The notes: a model not told the origin generated them from the sequence alone. A DNA stretch of 64,000 nt from Plazaster borealis (GCA_021014325.1 CM037473.1:23922822-23986821); one strand, 5' to 3'. Counted from the first letter of the stretch, positions 23,000 to 35,733 are shown. Made by a program: numbers and translations.

Positions 23000-25900
23000 T
23001 CATTTTAGGTAAAATTTAGGTAGGCTTCCACCTACATTTTTATGGCAAAACACGAGCAGTCAGCAAAAATAATCTTTCCAAACAATGTACAGTGTTATTC
23101 TGGTTATAAATATTGAGTATCTGCATCTAATTAGAGCCAAAGTTTCTTGCACTTATTGGTCTTTTAAGTATTGTGTTCACTGATGGGGTCATGGATGCTG
23201 GGGTTAAAGAGCTATCGAGGGTCGAAGTTATTTCCCAGGAATGATTCTCCTTGCTTGATTGTAATTTTGGTACCTTCAAGGTAAAATCTGTTTACTGAGT
23301 TCTACCTTCCAAAGCAGTGCAATTCATGGGGACTGTACATTGATTATTATTATGGCGTAATGCCATGTAGTTGTACATGTATGGTAACCACTGAAGTTTG
23401 TTGTTTCGATTTGGTGGGACAATTGGGGACACGCATTGTACTTAAGGTCCAGTGCACATGGTGTGCAACAGGTACAGCTTGCTAACATCCACAGGCTTGT
23501 TGACATACTACTCTGTTGTGCACAACCTCCCGTATCTACTATAACTGTCATTAGTTTCTGCACAGTACAGTATAAGAGAGTTTGTCTCTAGTACAAGTTC
23601 AACCGTGAGTCCAGATTTTTCTCCCGGATAATAACTTGAATACAATGTAAAAAATTGTCAGTATTTTCAGTTTTTGCCGGAAAACATGGGTGCCAAATTT
23701 GTAAAAGTTACGGTAACTGTTAAATTATCTGCACTAGGTAAACGTTGTATTGGTGTGATAGCAAGTTCTCTCTCCGTTAAAAAACAAAACAAAAACGGTG
23801 ATTGCGGGGTGAGTTACGGTTGACTCTCTTATGCGGTGTAATTACAGCAAACGTAATCCGTAAATTGTACGGTAATATAATCCGTAAACTGTACGGTAAT
23901 ATTTGGCACCGTGCTGTCAGATGACTGGTTTCCTTTTTGGTGATACTTTACAACTGAGTAACTATTCTAATAATAGTTTTTAGTATTAAACTTGGTCCTG
24001 TCGCAACAGGAGTTGACGGAGTCACTGGGGACTGTCCCATCTGTGTTACCGGTACGTGTTTTCAAGTTTGGGCTACCTAGTGCGTAACACACTTCTTTTG
24101 TACATGTATAGACTTATATTTGCCTATATAAAGGAAAAGAAAATTCAATTCCTTCCTTTAGGGGTACCATTCATTCACATCATCCAACCCACCTTTTTGG
24201 GAAAATAACGAAAACCGGTTAATATGTTGTCAGTTAGGGATTTCACGCAGGTTCGTATACGTTATTTCGATTGATGCTATCGAAACAAGCTAAAAGTTAT
24301 TTTATGAGTCTTTAATTGGTGCTCGAATCTCGAATTTCTAACAAATTTTTGTCATGGAAGATTTGTATTTGTATGAATATTATTAATCTGTGAGCATTCC
24401 GATAAATTAAAATATATTTTCCCCGTTATTATCAGTCTTATAACAAATGCTTTGGCGCTGAAAGCCTATGCGGTGCACAGCTTGAGTTGCAGTCGTCATC
24501 GCTATTTTTCAAATTGGAATTCAGGTCAGTTTCGGGATTTCTACACTGACTTTGACCCCTGTGGACCCCGTTCGAAGCCCGATTTGGTTGATGGGATTTA
24601 CAGTCCCGGATCCCTGAATGCAGTGGGTTTTTCTCCCAAATCCTAACTGAGAGGTCTTGGACCTCTTCCATTTAAAGGTATTTTCAGACCTACATGTTAC
24701 AGTGCGAGGCACCGATGAGTCAATGGTTTCATTACCAGAAAGATATTATAATGAATGAACCAAACAAACATATACAAAACTGGGAGTATGCATTTGTCAA
24801 TAGTAAATGGCATTTGTTTTTTCCAACTTGAAGTTGGTTTGTTTACAAAAATACCAAAGTCGTATTTTTCCGACAGTGTCATATCGACGAATGATACTAA
24901 TAAACACTGTGCATACAAACACTAAAAACTAGGCTAGTAAGTCACACCATTCGGGCGAGCCCACTTTCCAATTGAAACGAAATAACAAACATCAAAAAAT
25001 ATTGCATATAAATCGTGGAGTGAACCATCAATAAACCTTACAAAATAAAAATCATAAACTGTCTACAAGTTTGTTGCCATTGAAGGAAAAAATTGTATAT
25101 GTAAACACTTTATCTATTAACACCCTTTTTTAAACGTATTATATAAGTCTAGACAGTATGACGTACGAAATATTCGGTTATTTCTTATTGTCAAGCCCCA
25201 AAAATAATAACAAAATTGTATTTGCATACTGCGGTTTTATTTACGGTTGAATTGTTTGGTTTGTGAAATTTATTTCAGCCGCGAGAACATTGATTTGTTT
25301 CCTCCAGTGGAAGTCATTCACTATGTGAAAACCTTTTGCTCGGCAAACCCTGACGAACTATTAAAGTTCTCTCTTTCATTGTAACATTATCACTAAGTTC
25401 AGCGGCTTATGCCCCCTTGAAAAAAAGGTTTTTGTGTACACCAGCAGGTGTTTTTCATTGTTGTATTTTTAAAGGCTTTGTCAGACAGAAAAACACCTTT
25501 GGGTGTTATAAGGCACGTAGGCTGGTAAGATGTTTTTATGTTTTTTTCCCCCCTATGGTCCCACCCAAAAGCTGAAGGAGAAGACAACCCGTTCCTTCCC
25601 TTTCTCTTCTGCTTTATTGCTATATTCCCCGTTATGGGGGCATACGTTAACTCCGCACGTCAGGAACCGTAATTCGTGATATTACCTATTACGTTTCAAG
25701 CTTTACAAACCTTAGTTTGTGACGTTGTAAATTAGTTTTTATTACGTCTTCGACGTTTACCGGCAAATAAATTGGTTCGGAGAATAAAGGGGGGGCCAAA
25801 AACCCTCTTCTGCTGTTAAGAGTCATAAAGTTGTTTTACCTTATTTCTGAACCAGGCAGAATCGTTTATAAAAGTATGGACACTAAAGATAGTGGAACTC

Positions 25901-26350
25901 AATAACACTCGGTACCTCGTGTTTTGAAACCATTTTGGCGAATGCAAACATTTAACTGGATTGTTTGTTTTGCAGTCCAGCGTGCGTGCTCGTTTAACTC
26001 ATGCAGAATGGTGACGCCCATGCAGCGTTGTGAGCATTGTGTGGTCTTGGACTCTTTGTAGGTAGTTTTATGTCCTTAATAAAGTTAAGGGCCGTGAAGA
26101 ACATGTTAGGAAAATGCTGTTAGGAAAATGCTGTTAATTTTGGAAAAACTGTTGAGAATTAAGTTGATTCAAGATTATTATCACTGAATAAATGGTCGCT
26201 TCAGTTTTCGTAATCCCTTTTTTCCTTTGAATCAAGGGTGGTACATCGTTGTTAATGCTGTATGGCTGTTTCTTTGCGACGACTAGAGCACCGTCTAGTC
26301 AAAACAATGCGAATAAACAACCGGCTCTCTGAGCCAAAACCTATACTTAT
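23000..26350. other. Gene-free interval
   Basis: No supported exon or transposon end. A 42-base AG/GT-bounded open segment at 24010-24051 is noted as a chance exon-like signal. Confidence 0.4.
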
Positions 26351-26352
26351 AA

Positions 26353-26450
26353 TAGACCCCTGACATGACGTCACACTCTCAATCAGCGTCCTCACTGAGG
26401 CAAAATGAGGCAGATCTTTGGACGACAGCCGCAGTGCGTAAAAACGTCGG
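26353..26450. mobile_element. Partial CRE-bearing MITE (family 1)
   Basis: Left end tagacccctgacatgacgtc, then cagcgtcctcactgagg, as in the other family 1 copies. The right half is lost or diverged. Confidence 0.6.
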
Positions 26451-27224
26451 CGTCACCTCGGCGTACCAGCAGAGTTGCGCGTTATGTAATGAGTCTATTA
26501 ATACATATTACATGGTGCACTCGCAAACATACTCAAGGCTGATCTGCTTCAGTTGGTTTTACTCCTCATGAATCAAGATAAGGTATCGATTTGTAAAACT
26601 GGAAACTATATGCTTCCTGGACAAGTTTGCCGTCTTTGTACCGAGGTCATCCCAACTAATTGAAAACAAACATCGCCAGACAAAGCATGTGTCTACATGA
26701 CGAGACATGACAAGTTTGGCGCGTGGCCCGGACTTGTACGTTAGCTGGCTTTATTCATAATGGGTTACCAAAAGAATGAAATAGTTTGCATAATAAAAGA
26801 CGCAACGAAAGCCCACATTCTCCACTAAACGAGCATCACACTTTATGTTAAAACGTCACTGTCGGGACAGAACCGCGGCCTGGTTTGAACGACCTGAGCT
26901 GAGGCATTCCACATTTCGAGGACCCAGTTAGCAAGGAAAATTGAAACATCATCTTTTGGAAATTTAATAAACACTCTGATGGAAAGCAATTTGGGTAAAA
27001 ATCAAGGGCAAGTAAAAGAGCGTTCTTGCACTCTGATCTCGTGTAAAATAGATAGCAATAGGCTAAAGTATTACCTAATATTCAACAAAGTAAACTTTGC
27101 TTCCTAAATTGTTGCTCACCTGGCTCGTCTATAAAAAATTATTATCATAAACCTCGACGGGCAGGCTAGGCGTGGTTTTCATGGGCTGTCTGGACCCTTC
27201 ACTGTGATGAAAACAAAAGGTTGT

Positions 27225-27240
27225 GGGGGGGGGGGGGGGG
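27225..27240 (+). repeat. Run of 16 G
   Basis: Homopolymer G tract; similar runs occur at 41294-41306 (13 G) and 44882-44892 (11 C). Lengths at such tracts are error-prone in assemblies. Confidence 0.9.
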
Positions 27241-28430
27241 TTGGCGTGGGCAGGCTGTAACATGTGCGTCAATTAATTTTTCTTTTACATGTAGGCCCAA
27301 GCCAAGATGCTTTGCAATATTCTGAGACTATTACTATTGCTAGAGATGGTTCTTGTCCAAGTTTTTGTTCCGTTTCTGCTTGTTTCTGGAACTGGCTCTA
27401 AAACTGATTCTAAATCTATTTGCGGTTGCGGTATTTGCTCCCTTGCTCTAGTTCTTTCCAAAGGGTTTTAATATTTTGCATTGGCTGCTAATGGAACGTC
27501 AGTAAGTGGAATTTAGACTGATGGCTGGCTCCGGGTCCGTAGACCCAGTTTTGCAGGTTTTACACGTATCCCTCTGTCAGCTGCAGAGCTCTAGGAATGC
27601 CATTCACTTATGTGGATAACCAGACAATCGCCAAGATGACGAGATGCCTACTGCCGCAACATAGTCGATATATTGACGATTTACCCCACCAAGACAACAA
27701 ATAATTACTTTAAGTCGACTTATAAGTTTACAAAGTCGCCTCGGCGAGCACAACCACCTGTGTAAGTCAAGCCCTTTTCACACGACAAAAATATTCGACT
27801 TGCCGTGTTCTCGATAATTTATACAGCACTTTGGTAGCTCGGTAGTCTGTCATTACCATTCTACCTATCAGTGAGTATACATGTAATACTATTTTCTGCT
27901 TGGGCTGGCATCGTCTGGTCAGACAGTTCACCTTTTACCTTTACGTATTGTATGATTTAGTCTCATTGTTATGCTTGAATTAACCAATAACTCAATCTGT
28001 ATCAATATGCACGACCATGGCTATGGATAAGCCATTGTCAACAAGGGCTTAACGTGAATAGAAGGAGGAAAGGTATGTAATTATTGGTTTTTAGAACACT
28101 CATTTCGTGAGTCACTTTTAGTCCCCCTCTACAGTTTGACTTTGTTTACGGATGCAACCCGCTAAATAAAGTCCCAATACAAAACGCGAGATATTAAAAC
28201 AAAAATCCATAAGTTGAAAGACAACAACTTAGGTCTATCAAGGGCATAAGAAAAACAAAACAAGGGCATAATTATAAAGTAGTTTAGACATATTTACAAA
28301 TATCCCAGTGCATTAACATGCATTCTTACCAATGAAAGCTTCTCTTCATTCAAATTGTACATGACTTTTTGCACTGTCGTTTGAAAGTGAGAAGCTAGAT
28401 GGTCAACAATGATATCACAATCACCCAATC

Positions 28431-28581
28431 GACCTCTTGCATTGGCCGCCATCGCTGAGGTCAAACAATGGAAACATGCATGCGTGTACGCGCCGCGCAC
28501 AGCTCTCAGCCAATGATAGGTCTTCATTGACCACCAGTGAGGGCGCTTTTTGGAGGCTTGTGACGTCATATGCAAGGGGTC
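28431..28581 (-). mobile_element. CRE-bearing MITE (family 1), full copy, reverse orientation
   Basis: Ends gacctcttgcattgg and catatgcaaggggtc are inverted repeats. Inside are gctgaggtcaaacaatgg, cagccaatgat (a CCAAT box) and tgacgtca (a CRE). The long minus-strand frame over this copy is a by-product. Confidence 0.8.
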
Positions 28582-28599
28582 TATGGACCCCTTCATGAG

Positions 28600-30200
28600 A
28601 CCCCTCGCACTCATGTCACACGTGGCTACTGGTCTGCCATTTTTGGTAGTCAGATTGCATGAAAATAATTTTATGGCGAGAGTCTAACCGCATGTGTATC
28701 AGCTATCATACACACTAAGTGTTACACACGGGGAATTTGACTAGGCTCCCAAAATGGCGCAACCAAGATCATGATGACGTTGGGTGAAGTGGGTTAAAAG
28801 GACGATTTTAATACAACCATTTTGCAAAAAGTTACTTGATGTACCATATGTTTTATGTGGGTGACGTTACATGGTTCTCATTCCCAAATATACATTAAAT
28901 TATCTTCAGACGATCGGAAAGTGTTGTTCCATTGTACAGTGCCTGACGAACCGAAGTTTTGACTTGCACTAATAACTGTGAAATGTACAGTTGCACAAGG
29001 TTTTTGTTGCTGTATTTTATCATCGGTTCTAAACGCACACAGGGGTATTACTGTTAGTATCTCCTTGCCATCGGGGTTGCCACATATGTTCACAAAGCAC
29101 CGAACAATGCCCCTAGATTTACCAACGTTTGAATGGAGTTTCATTTTTGTTATTATTAATACATACAAATGACAATTCATTCTACCCGATGATGTGTAAG
29201 CAACTAGATATGTTTTTTACCCTTTGGCATTGAGTTGGCAACCATTATTCAGTTTTGATGGTCGACACAAATGAGTTCCAGTCCCAGCCCTCACCTCTAT
29301 TCCACCCAGAACTCGTGTAATGCACTTCACTCTACCTCCGTAGGTGTATACAATAATTGACTCCACAGTTCACCTACCCATCGATAGCAGTGTCTTTGTC
29401 GCCTTTAGTGTTTCCCAATTGCGGACAGACGATTCCCAAAAAACCGATGTCATTTGTCCCGTAGTTTCCCGATTCAGTACAATTCTCATTCGGAGAAGAG
29501 GGGTGCAATCAGGGTAGATATGTATTGCTATTTGGAAAGTTTCGTTACAGTGCCCAATATAACTAGCAGATGTGAGTCCGTACAATGAGAGAGGGTGAAA
29601 CTGCCACTTAGTTTTTAGTTAAGGATGGGCACACGGATTTCTTTTGCGGAAAAGAGAGTTCAAGTCGGGATTGTTTGGGATGTCAACAACAGTCCTGGAA
29701 TTAGTATACACTGTACATGTGTCATTGTCATTCAAGAGTGTCACAGTTGGGGACAATATTGTCATCCCCATTCGGAGATGGAAGTTCAAGTGAGGGTGTA
29801 TTATGACAATGTTCTGGTGACAAACACCTTGTGAGTTACGGTACCCTCTTTGCTAGTCCTTGGTCTGAGTAATTGTTCCCGGCGTACTTTGCCGTACGTC
29901 AACCGCAAGTAAATCCCTTCGCCGTGGACTCATTCATCAACAGATTCATTTTAAGAAACAAAAATCCTACTTCACGGACACAAAAACAATTGTCTTTAGA
30001 AGTTTTTTGTGGTGCACTTTCCATGATATTGAAATGAACAATAAGTGACCTCTTGTCTGCTAGGTCATGTTCTACAGAACTCTCGCGCTTTTAAAGTAAG
30101 TTCTGTGTTTCCTTATTTTATGCACTTTTTGGTTTGTATTCATGGAGAAAATGTGAACATAAGATTATGAAGAAAATGTCAAGTTTGAGACGTAGAAACT
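28600..30200. other. Gene-free interval
   Basis: Open frames of 60-100 codons on both strands (28878-29180 and 29370-29834) lack splice support or family resemblance. Nothing else supported. Confidence 0.35.
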
Positions 30201-30217
30201 AGAAATACTCGAGTATA

Positions 30218-30458
30218 CACTCTAAAAACTTCCGGGTCAGAATTGACCCGGATCCGTGTCTCGTGAGGCCTGACCCATTTTTGGGTCATTATGCCCTAAT
30301 CTGTGTCAAAATAACCCATAAAGTGGTCAAACTGACACAGAATCCGAGTTAAAAGTCAAATTTGCTACATTACACTGTTGGAAACCGGATCATTTTCTGT
30401 GCAAGAATGGTTCTGTGTTCAGTTAACCCTAACGACAAATCCGGGAGTTTTTAGAGTG
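30218..30458. mobile_element. CTCTAAAAACT MITE (family 2), full copy
   Basis: Terminal inverted repeats cactctaaaaacttccgggt and ccgggagtttttagagtg. The interior is full of tgaccc/gggtca and gacacag/ctgtgtc pairs and could fold on itself. Confidence 0.82.
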
Positions 30459-31151
30459 TGCGGGTTCGAGCACTTTTCGAAAGTACGGCTTGGGCTTGGC
30501 TCCGGGGGTTATTTTGAAAACGTGATCATTTAGTACGGGCCTTCAACCGGACGGAGCCTAATGGGAGCCCAAGCGAAATACGTGATATCGAAACAACGCC
30601 TATGATATGAGGAAACCTGTTGGAAAAGTATATAACATGTATAAACATTGCTTTGGAAATACTTTTTGTTCAATCGAGAGCACACCTCCACTCAACACAT
30701 TTATCCGTGCAAGAGGTTCTGTGTTCAGTTAACCTTAACAACAAATCGGGAACGACCCATAGCGGGATTATTCAACGCCCCTTTTAGACCATCAGCAAAC
30801 ACATCGCCATGAGTCATTGATTGTATGCAAAATGACTTGCATACACCTGCAGGTCTAGTACGTAAACATTGCACTAGCCTTGAGTGGTATTAGATCTTTC
30901 AAAATTTAGCCATTATATTTTGTCTTCCATGCAAATTGGTACTGAACCAAACCTTTCTTTTGTTTACAAACACGTTGTACCACAACAATTTATAACTGGG
31001 TTGGCACAAATCTTCCCTTTGCATTAAAACATTAAAAACACCTTTTATGAAGAATGTAATGTTATTTATGATTGGGTAGTACAATTAATTTAACAGTAAA
31101 ATGGTGTTAGCATTATTGTTGCAAATGAATGTTCGTTCGTTACATTTCAAT

Positions 31152-31250
31152 TGAACCCTTGCATATGACGTCACAAGCTCAAACAGCGCCCTCATTGAGG
31201 TCAAATGAAGACCTCTCATTGGCTGAGAACTGTGCGTTGCGCGAGTTGTA
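31152..31250 (+). mobile_element. Partial CRE-bearing MITE (family 1), just upstream of the metalloproteinase exons
   Basis: Has gaacccttgcatatgacgtc, agcgccctcattgaggtcaa and ctcattggctgagaactgtg: terminal repeat, CRE palindrome and inverted CCAAT box. It ends about 185 bases before the first recognised metalloproteinase coding exon, so it could contribute promoter elements, though that exon is not expected to be the first. Confidence 0.65.
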
Positions 31251-31434
31251 AAATTGATTCGAGCTCAAAATGTTGTATATCACTATGGCCGCATTGTTAG
31301 TGGCTGTGGCCAGATCGCTTCCCAGACGGACATAGCTGCAGCCAAGTGGCTTGATTCGGGCACGGCCTATGATTGTAGAATCGTTTCATAAAGTATTTTG
31401 TACACAACACTTCTTTTTTGTTTTTGTTTTGCAG

Positions 31435-31552
31435 ACATATTTACAGAAGTATGAGTATTTCGGAAAAGATATTGGTGACCAGGTGCATGACGATGCAAAG
31501 TTAGAAGAAGCAATCAGAGCACTACAAGTCCAATGTAATATAAACGTTACAG
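31435..31552 (+). CDS. Metalloproteinase exon A: propeptide start
   Basis: Acceptor follows a long T-rich tract (tttttgttttgcag). Encodes [10 protein letters not shown] and [15 protein letters not shown], the propeptide pattern of MMPs. Ends phase 1 before gtgatt. Open sequence upstream to ATG 31369 is read as intron because of the acceptor signal. Confidence 0.85.
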
Positions 31553-33460
31553 GTGATTATGATTTGCTATCATGTTTAACGTAATTCTCTACAGTAAAAC
31601 CATATCCACTTTATTCCTCCAGAGAAAATGCATTAAGTGATTTATTTTATTTTTATATACACAAGAAATTGTGAAAATCTGGATTTGACTGAGACTTATT
31701 CATTGTAAAGGCTAACATTAAGTAGACACTTTGGAAAAACGAATCGCAATTAAAAGGTCGAGAAAACATGAGGATTGAGGTTAAGTATGCCAAGTTTGGA
31801 GCCGGAGAAATGACAAAAAGCACGAGAGATGCGACCAGTGCACCCAAGTTTTTTGGTGTGATGACTTACCAATAGGATTATGACCGACTATTGTAATCTC
31901 ACAATAGCCCAAGGATCAGTATTTAGACAAAATATGAAAACAATGAAAGGTGTGATACACCGTTGTTTAGAAAAGTAAAATCATTCACAATTTTTGTTCG
32001 TAAACACATTATACAATCGACCCATTAACCTCCCATAATCTACAGGAACTGCGGACGAAAATGTGTTTGAATGTATTTCAAGATCACGCTGCGGGAATAC
32101 CGACAAAGTCCTACCATCAACCCGTCGGGAAAAACGTGGACGTAAGCGGCGTTACTATATCCCATCGGAAGCTAGTGACTGGTCACCGCCATCAACTCAG
32201 ATAACCTATGACATCATCCATTACACGGACGACCTCCCGCCCACCGTGGTTGATGAGGCCGTTGGTGATGCTTTCGAGGTAAGTATAAACGACGGGGACC
32301 GAAGTGACTATGGATCGGCCTGAGAACATCTGAATATTATAGTTATAACTAAAATCATAACCATAACCATATTCACAACTTTAACTAGCCCTATAACTAT
32401 ATTATAACATAACAATGATCCTTTTCACTCTCCTAAAGCTGTGGTCAAACAGCACAATACTCACATTCCAGAGAATACGAGGTGGAGATGTAGATATTGG
32501 TATCTACTTCTACCCATCGTTTGAAGAGCACGGGGATAACCAACCGTTTGACGGCCCAGGTATGGTGCTGGCTCACGCCTTCTGGCCCTGGAGCGAGGAA
32601 GACACTGCCGATGTACACCTGGACGAGAGCGAAACGTGGACACACAAGTCTTACTCGGGTAAAAAAGTTAACAGTCTGCTCTTCTAAAAGTTTACCCTTG
32701 TCCTTGTTGAGACTGTAGCTGGCTGAGGCTAAATGTTTCCTTTGAGAGATTGTTTATGTGTTGAACTGTCTTATTTATTGGCTTCGATTTACTACATCCC
32801 AATTGAAAACGTATTAGTCTTTTTCCAACAATTTGTCAACTTCGATTTCCCTATTGATCTGTAAATTTCGATCAAAGTCAAATTTGATTCCTTTATAAAT
32901 AAATTTATTACCACACAACTCACAACAATTAACACATATGTACAACTAAACAAATTTAACAATTCTCCCAAGAAGAACGGGGAAACATTCTTTCGAGCTT
33001 ATATTGGGTGTGATATTAATGAACAAGTAGGCCTAGGCCTAGTGCTTTTAGTCGTCACAAAGCATTAATGCTTCTCTACTTTCAATTGATTCATTTGATA
33101 AACCCTGCGGGATAGTTTTTTAAAATTTTGGTTCTCACTTATCAGTGTATCCATATCATTGCCCCTGTTTACTTTATCTTCAAAGTTTAGTTTAGGAGTA
33201 TAAAACAGCTAGAAATCTGCGATCTTCTAATAAATCCCTTCTAACTCCCCCAGTTATCAAAACCAAGTCGTATGGTTCCCACTCTTTCCAATATGCAGCA
33301 GTTCAGTTATGGAACAGTCTTCCAGAGGTTGTTAAACAAGCTGGGACAACAGAACAATTCAAAACCCGGGTGAAAACATATCTGTTTACTTTGTACAATT
33401 CTTGATTTCCCTTTACAGCGCATAGGGACCTCACGGTGATATGCGCTATACAAAAAATGG

Positions 33461-33499
<39 letters not shown>

Positions 33500-35733
33500 G
33501 TTATATTTTTAAACTTTGGATATCGTAAGAAGAAAAATTAATGAAATCGACTTTAATATCAGAAAGTGTATAGAATACATTCTGCCCAATCTCACCAATG
33601 ACTCGTCCGCCTTCTGACATCGATCCATACTTCACAAGTGTCTTTTTTCCGCTGTTAATGCGTTGTCTTTTGTGTGTATTTTTCACTACAGGGGCAAACC
33701 TTTGGCTTGTTGTAGCCCATGAGATCGGTCATTCTTTAGGATTGGGTCACAGCGTGGCGTTCGGTTCTCTCATGTTCCCGTTTCACTTCGGATACAACCC
33801 CACGTATACCCTACACCAAGATGACATCAACGGTATACAAAGCCTCTATGGTATGTTGTATTCTTGTCCATGCCTGAAAGTGTTTTTGCCTGCTATTGTA
33901 AGAAGAAAGTTGTTTAAATAACGGCGCCTCACAATATAGTGCGCCACCAAGTGATCACCCTGGCAAGTTCAGAGTTCAACTTAAAAGGCAGTTGCCAGAC
34001 AGTCATTACGAATTTGTTCGTTTGATAATCTCTTTGATGAACTTTCTGAACTTTGTTTCACAGGTGACGTTGAGACTTTCCCTGTAGCTGCAGATGCGCC
34101 GGACCTATGCAATGTAACAATGGATGCTGTTATGATGGACGGACATACATACATATTCAAAGGTGCGTCATTCTACGCGTTGTTGGTACATATATACCGG
34201 TACGTCACCATGGTGCAGTATGGTGGTAGACATTGTGGAGCAAGTTTTTCCTGACTCTTTGTGGGATTCCGCTCATTCAACGCCATGCAGGATTATTAAA
34301 CTGTTTTATTACTAACTTCCATTTTCTGTTACAGATGATTACTACTGGAGAGTTTCCAATGGTCAACAGGAGAATGGTTACCCACAGAGGATCTCCAGCC
34401 GATGGACGGGGCTAGAAGGTGACATCGATGCTGCCATCACCGTTAAAAATAGTTTTGTTTGGGGTGACGAGGTTCAAAAGACATTCTTTTTTAAGGTGAG
34501 AGAAATCAGAGGGAAATAACAAACTTGCAACTTGATTGGATAGTATAGTTTGTTCAACGGATGCAATCAGCGTTTCCGCTCTGCCACTTTTGTTTCGCAA
34601 AAGTGCACTTGTCTACTTACACCATAATGTTGGCAACATTTCTGCATGATAATGTGATCGTAGGAGGCCATGATCACTTTAAAACTAAGAAATGCTTTAG
34701 ATAACTCAAAACTCAACGTTTTTGTTTATGTGCAGGGGCGTCTGGTATGGCGATACACTCTGACGAATTTGGACGCCGGTTTTCCAATGGACATTTCAGA
34801 AGCATTTTTAGGTTTCCCTGCGGACGTCGTTCGGATAAAAGGCGTCTTCGAAATCAGTGGAAACGGAGAGACTTATTTCTTTACCGGTAAACAGTTGCCA
34901 AATGCGATATGTACAAAATATAGGCACTCTGAAAACTCCTTATTCATAATGTTAACAGCATGGAACCAGTTTACAGTCTTACCCATTCCACAATTTATCA
35001 CAACTGATGCGACATGATTATTACATTTAGCCATCTTATCTCATATTATAACTTCACCCTTCCCAGCCTATGGCCGGCAATAAATAAATACAACTTACCC
35101 TAAATGTATCTTGGCCTCTAACTAGGCCTATACTAGGTCTACTCTAGGTCTACTATAAACTATATACTATATACTAGGTCTAGAGGTCTACTATACACTA
35201 GGTCTACTATATACTTATATACTATGTCTACTATATACTATGTCTACTATATACTAGGTCTACTATATAATAGGTCTACTATATACTAGGCCTACTATAT
35301 ACTAGGCCCACGATACTAGTCATACTGCACTACACCAGGCCTTCTAAAAGGTGTACTAAACACTCACTTAATATTGACACCTTGTTGAATCTGCTGGCAT
35401 CTGCAAGCAGCTTCCACTGGCGTATCCTTGAAACTGAGCATATTATGCGGTTTTCGTACCCTTGGCTAGAAAATCTCTTCACATAATATTGTATTTTACC
35501 GGACAGATGATGGCTTCTTCTTACTCAATTGGCAAGGCTTCCAGGGTCCCTATGGAATCAACGTCTTCGCTGGTATACCAACCAACATAGTCGGCACCAT
35601 GCAATGGACTGACAACTATATATACTTCTTCACTGACAACTTCTTGTACTTCCAGTGTAGCCCATGGAGCTTCTCCACCAGCCGTGGGTACCCGCGACAA
35701 GCACATGTTGACTGGATAGGCTGCTCTGCATGA
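31435..35733 (+). CDS. Matrix metalloproteinase, furin-activated, hemopexin type (5' exon missing)
   Basis: Predicted secreted zinc endopeptidase acting on extracellular matrix. Exons 31435-31552, 32046-32278, 32439-32658, 33692-33850, 34064-34162, 34335-34495, 34736-34886 and 35507-35733 join in phase to 455 codons plus stop. Counting from the first recognised residue: propeptide helix region (1-50), cysteine switch SRCGNTD (Cys55; usual PRCGxxD), furin-type basic sites RREKR and RGRKRR (66-75), and a catalytic domain with structural-zinc residues in [11 protein letters not shown] and DVHLDE. The active site is [11 protein letters not shown] (200-210) with Met-turn Met218. A short hinge leads to a four-blade hemopexin domain closed by Cys259 and Cys453. 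No membrane anchor follows. The first exon (signal peptide, phase-0 end) was not found; the MMP subfamily is not assigned. Confidence 0.92.
32046..32278 (+). CDS. Metalloproteinase exon B: cysteine switch and furin site
   Basis: Encodes [20 protein letters not shown] then GRKRRYY and the first part of the catalytic domain ([13 protein letters not shown]). Acceptor taatctacag, donor gtaagt. Confidence 0.93.
32439..32658 (+). CDS. Metalloproteinase exon C: structural zinc and calcium sites
   Basis: Encodes [32 protein letters not shown] and [10 protein letters not shown]. The His and Asp ligands of the structural zinc are intact. Acceptor ctcctaaag, donor gtaaaa. Confidence 0.92.
33196..33500 (+). 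mobile_element. 3' end of an L2/CR1-like LINE
   Basis: A frame from 33196 to TGA 33403-33405 reads [20 protein letters not shown] and [20 protein letters not shown], then [15 protein letters not shown]. That is the C-terminal signature downstream of the reverse transcriptase in L2/CR1-type elements. A 3' UTR with gatatgcgctatacaaaaaa and a terminal ATT microsatellite follows. The copy is 5'-truncated and sits in metalloproteinase intron 3. Confidence 0.88.
33692..33850 (+). CDS. Metalloproteinase exon D: catalytic zinc site
   Basis: Contains [15 protein letters not shown] with the three zinc-binding His and catalytic Glu, the Met-turn SLM and the closing [11 protein letters not shown]. Confidence 0.95.
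34064..34162 (+). CDS. Metalloproteinase exon E: hinge and start of hemopexin domain
   Basis: Encodes a hinge of about 12 residues and then [20 protein letters not shown]. The Cys is the first of the disulfide pair that closes the propeller. Confidence 0.92.
34335..34495 (+). CDS. Metalloproteinase exon F: hemopexin blades 1-2
   Basis: Encodes [20 protein letters not shown] and [12 protein letters not shown], the standard hemopexin blade pattern, ending QKTFFFK before gtgaga. Confidence 0.92.
34736..34886 (+). CDS. Metalloproteinase exon G: hemopexin blades 2-3
   Basis: Begins [20 protein letters not shown] after gtgcag and ends GETYFFT with a split codon before gtaaac. Confidence 0.9.
35120..35325 (+). 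repeat. Tandem repeat of ACTAGGTCTACTATATACT units
   Basis: About ten diverged units of 17-20 bases in the last intron of the metalloproteinase gene. Confidence 0.9.
35507..35733 (+). CDS. Metalloproteinase exon H: last hemopexin blades and stop
   Basis: Begins [20 protein letters not shown] and ends HVDWIGCSA with TGA. The Cys three residues from the end pairs with that in exon E. Confidence 0.93.

Noticed and set aside
24010..24051. 42-base AG/GT-bounded open segment
   Set aside because: Poor pyrimidine tract and no partner exon.
27307..27471. Hydrophobic leader frame (MLCNILRLLLLL) as a signal-peptide exon for the metalloproteinase
   Set aside because: No acceptable phase-0 donor; only weak gttttt or gtttct sites. 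It remains an unlikely candidate.
28294..28614. 106-codon minus-strand frame
   Set aside because: Overlaps a full MITE copy with paired terminal repeats; no splice or family support.
31369..31434. Extension of metalloproteinase exon A upstream to ATG 31369
   Set aside because: The segment is a T-rich tract ending in gcag, best read as an intron end, and it lacks a normal signal peptide layout.
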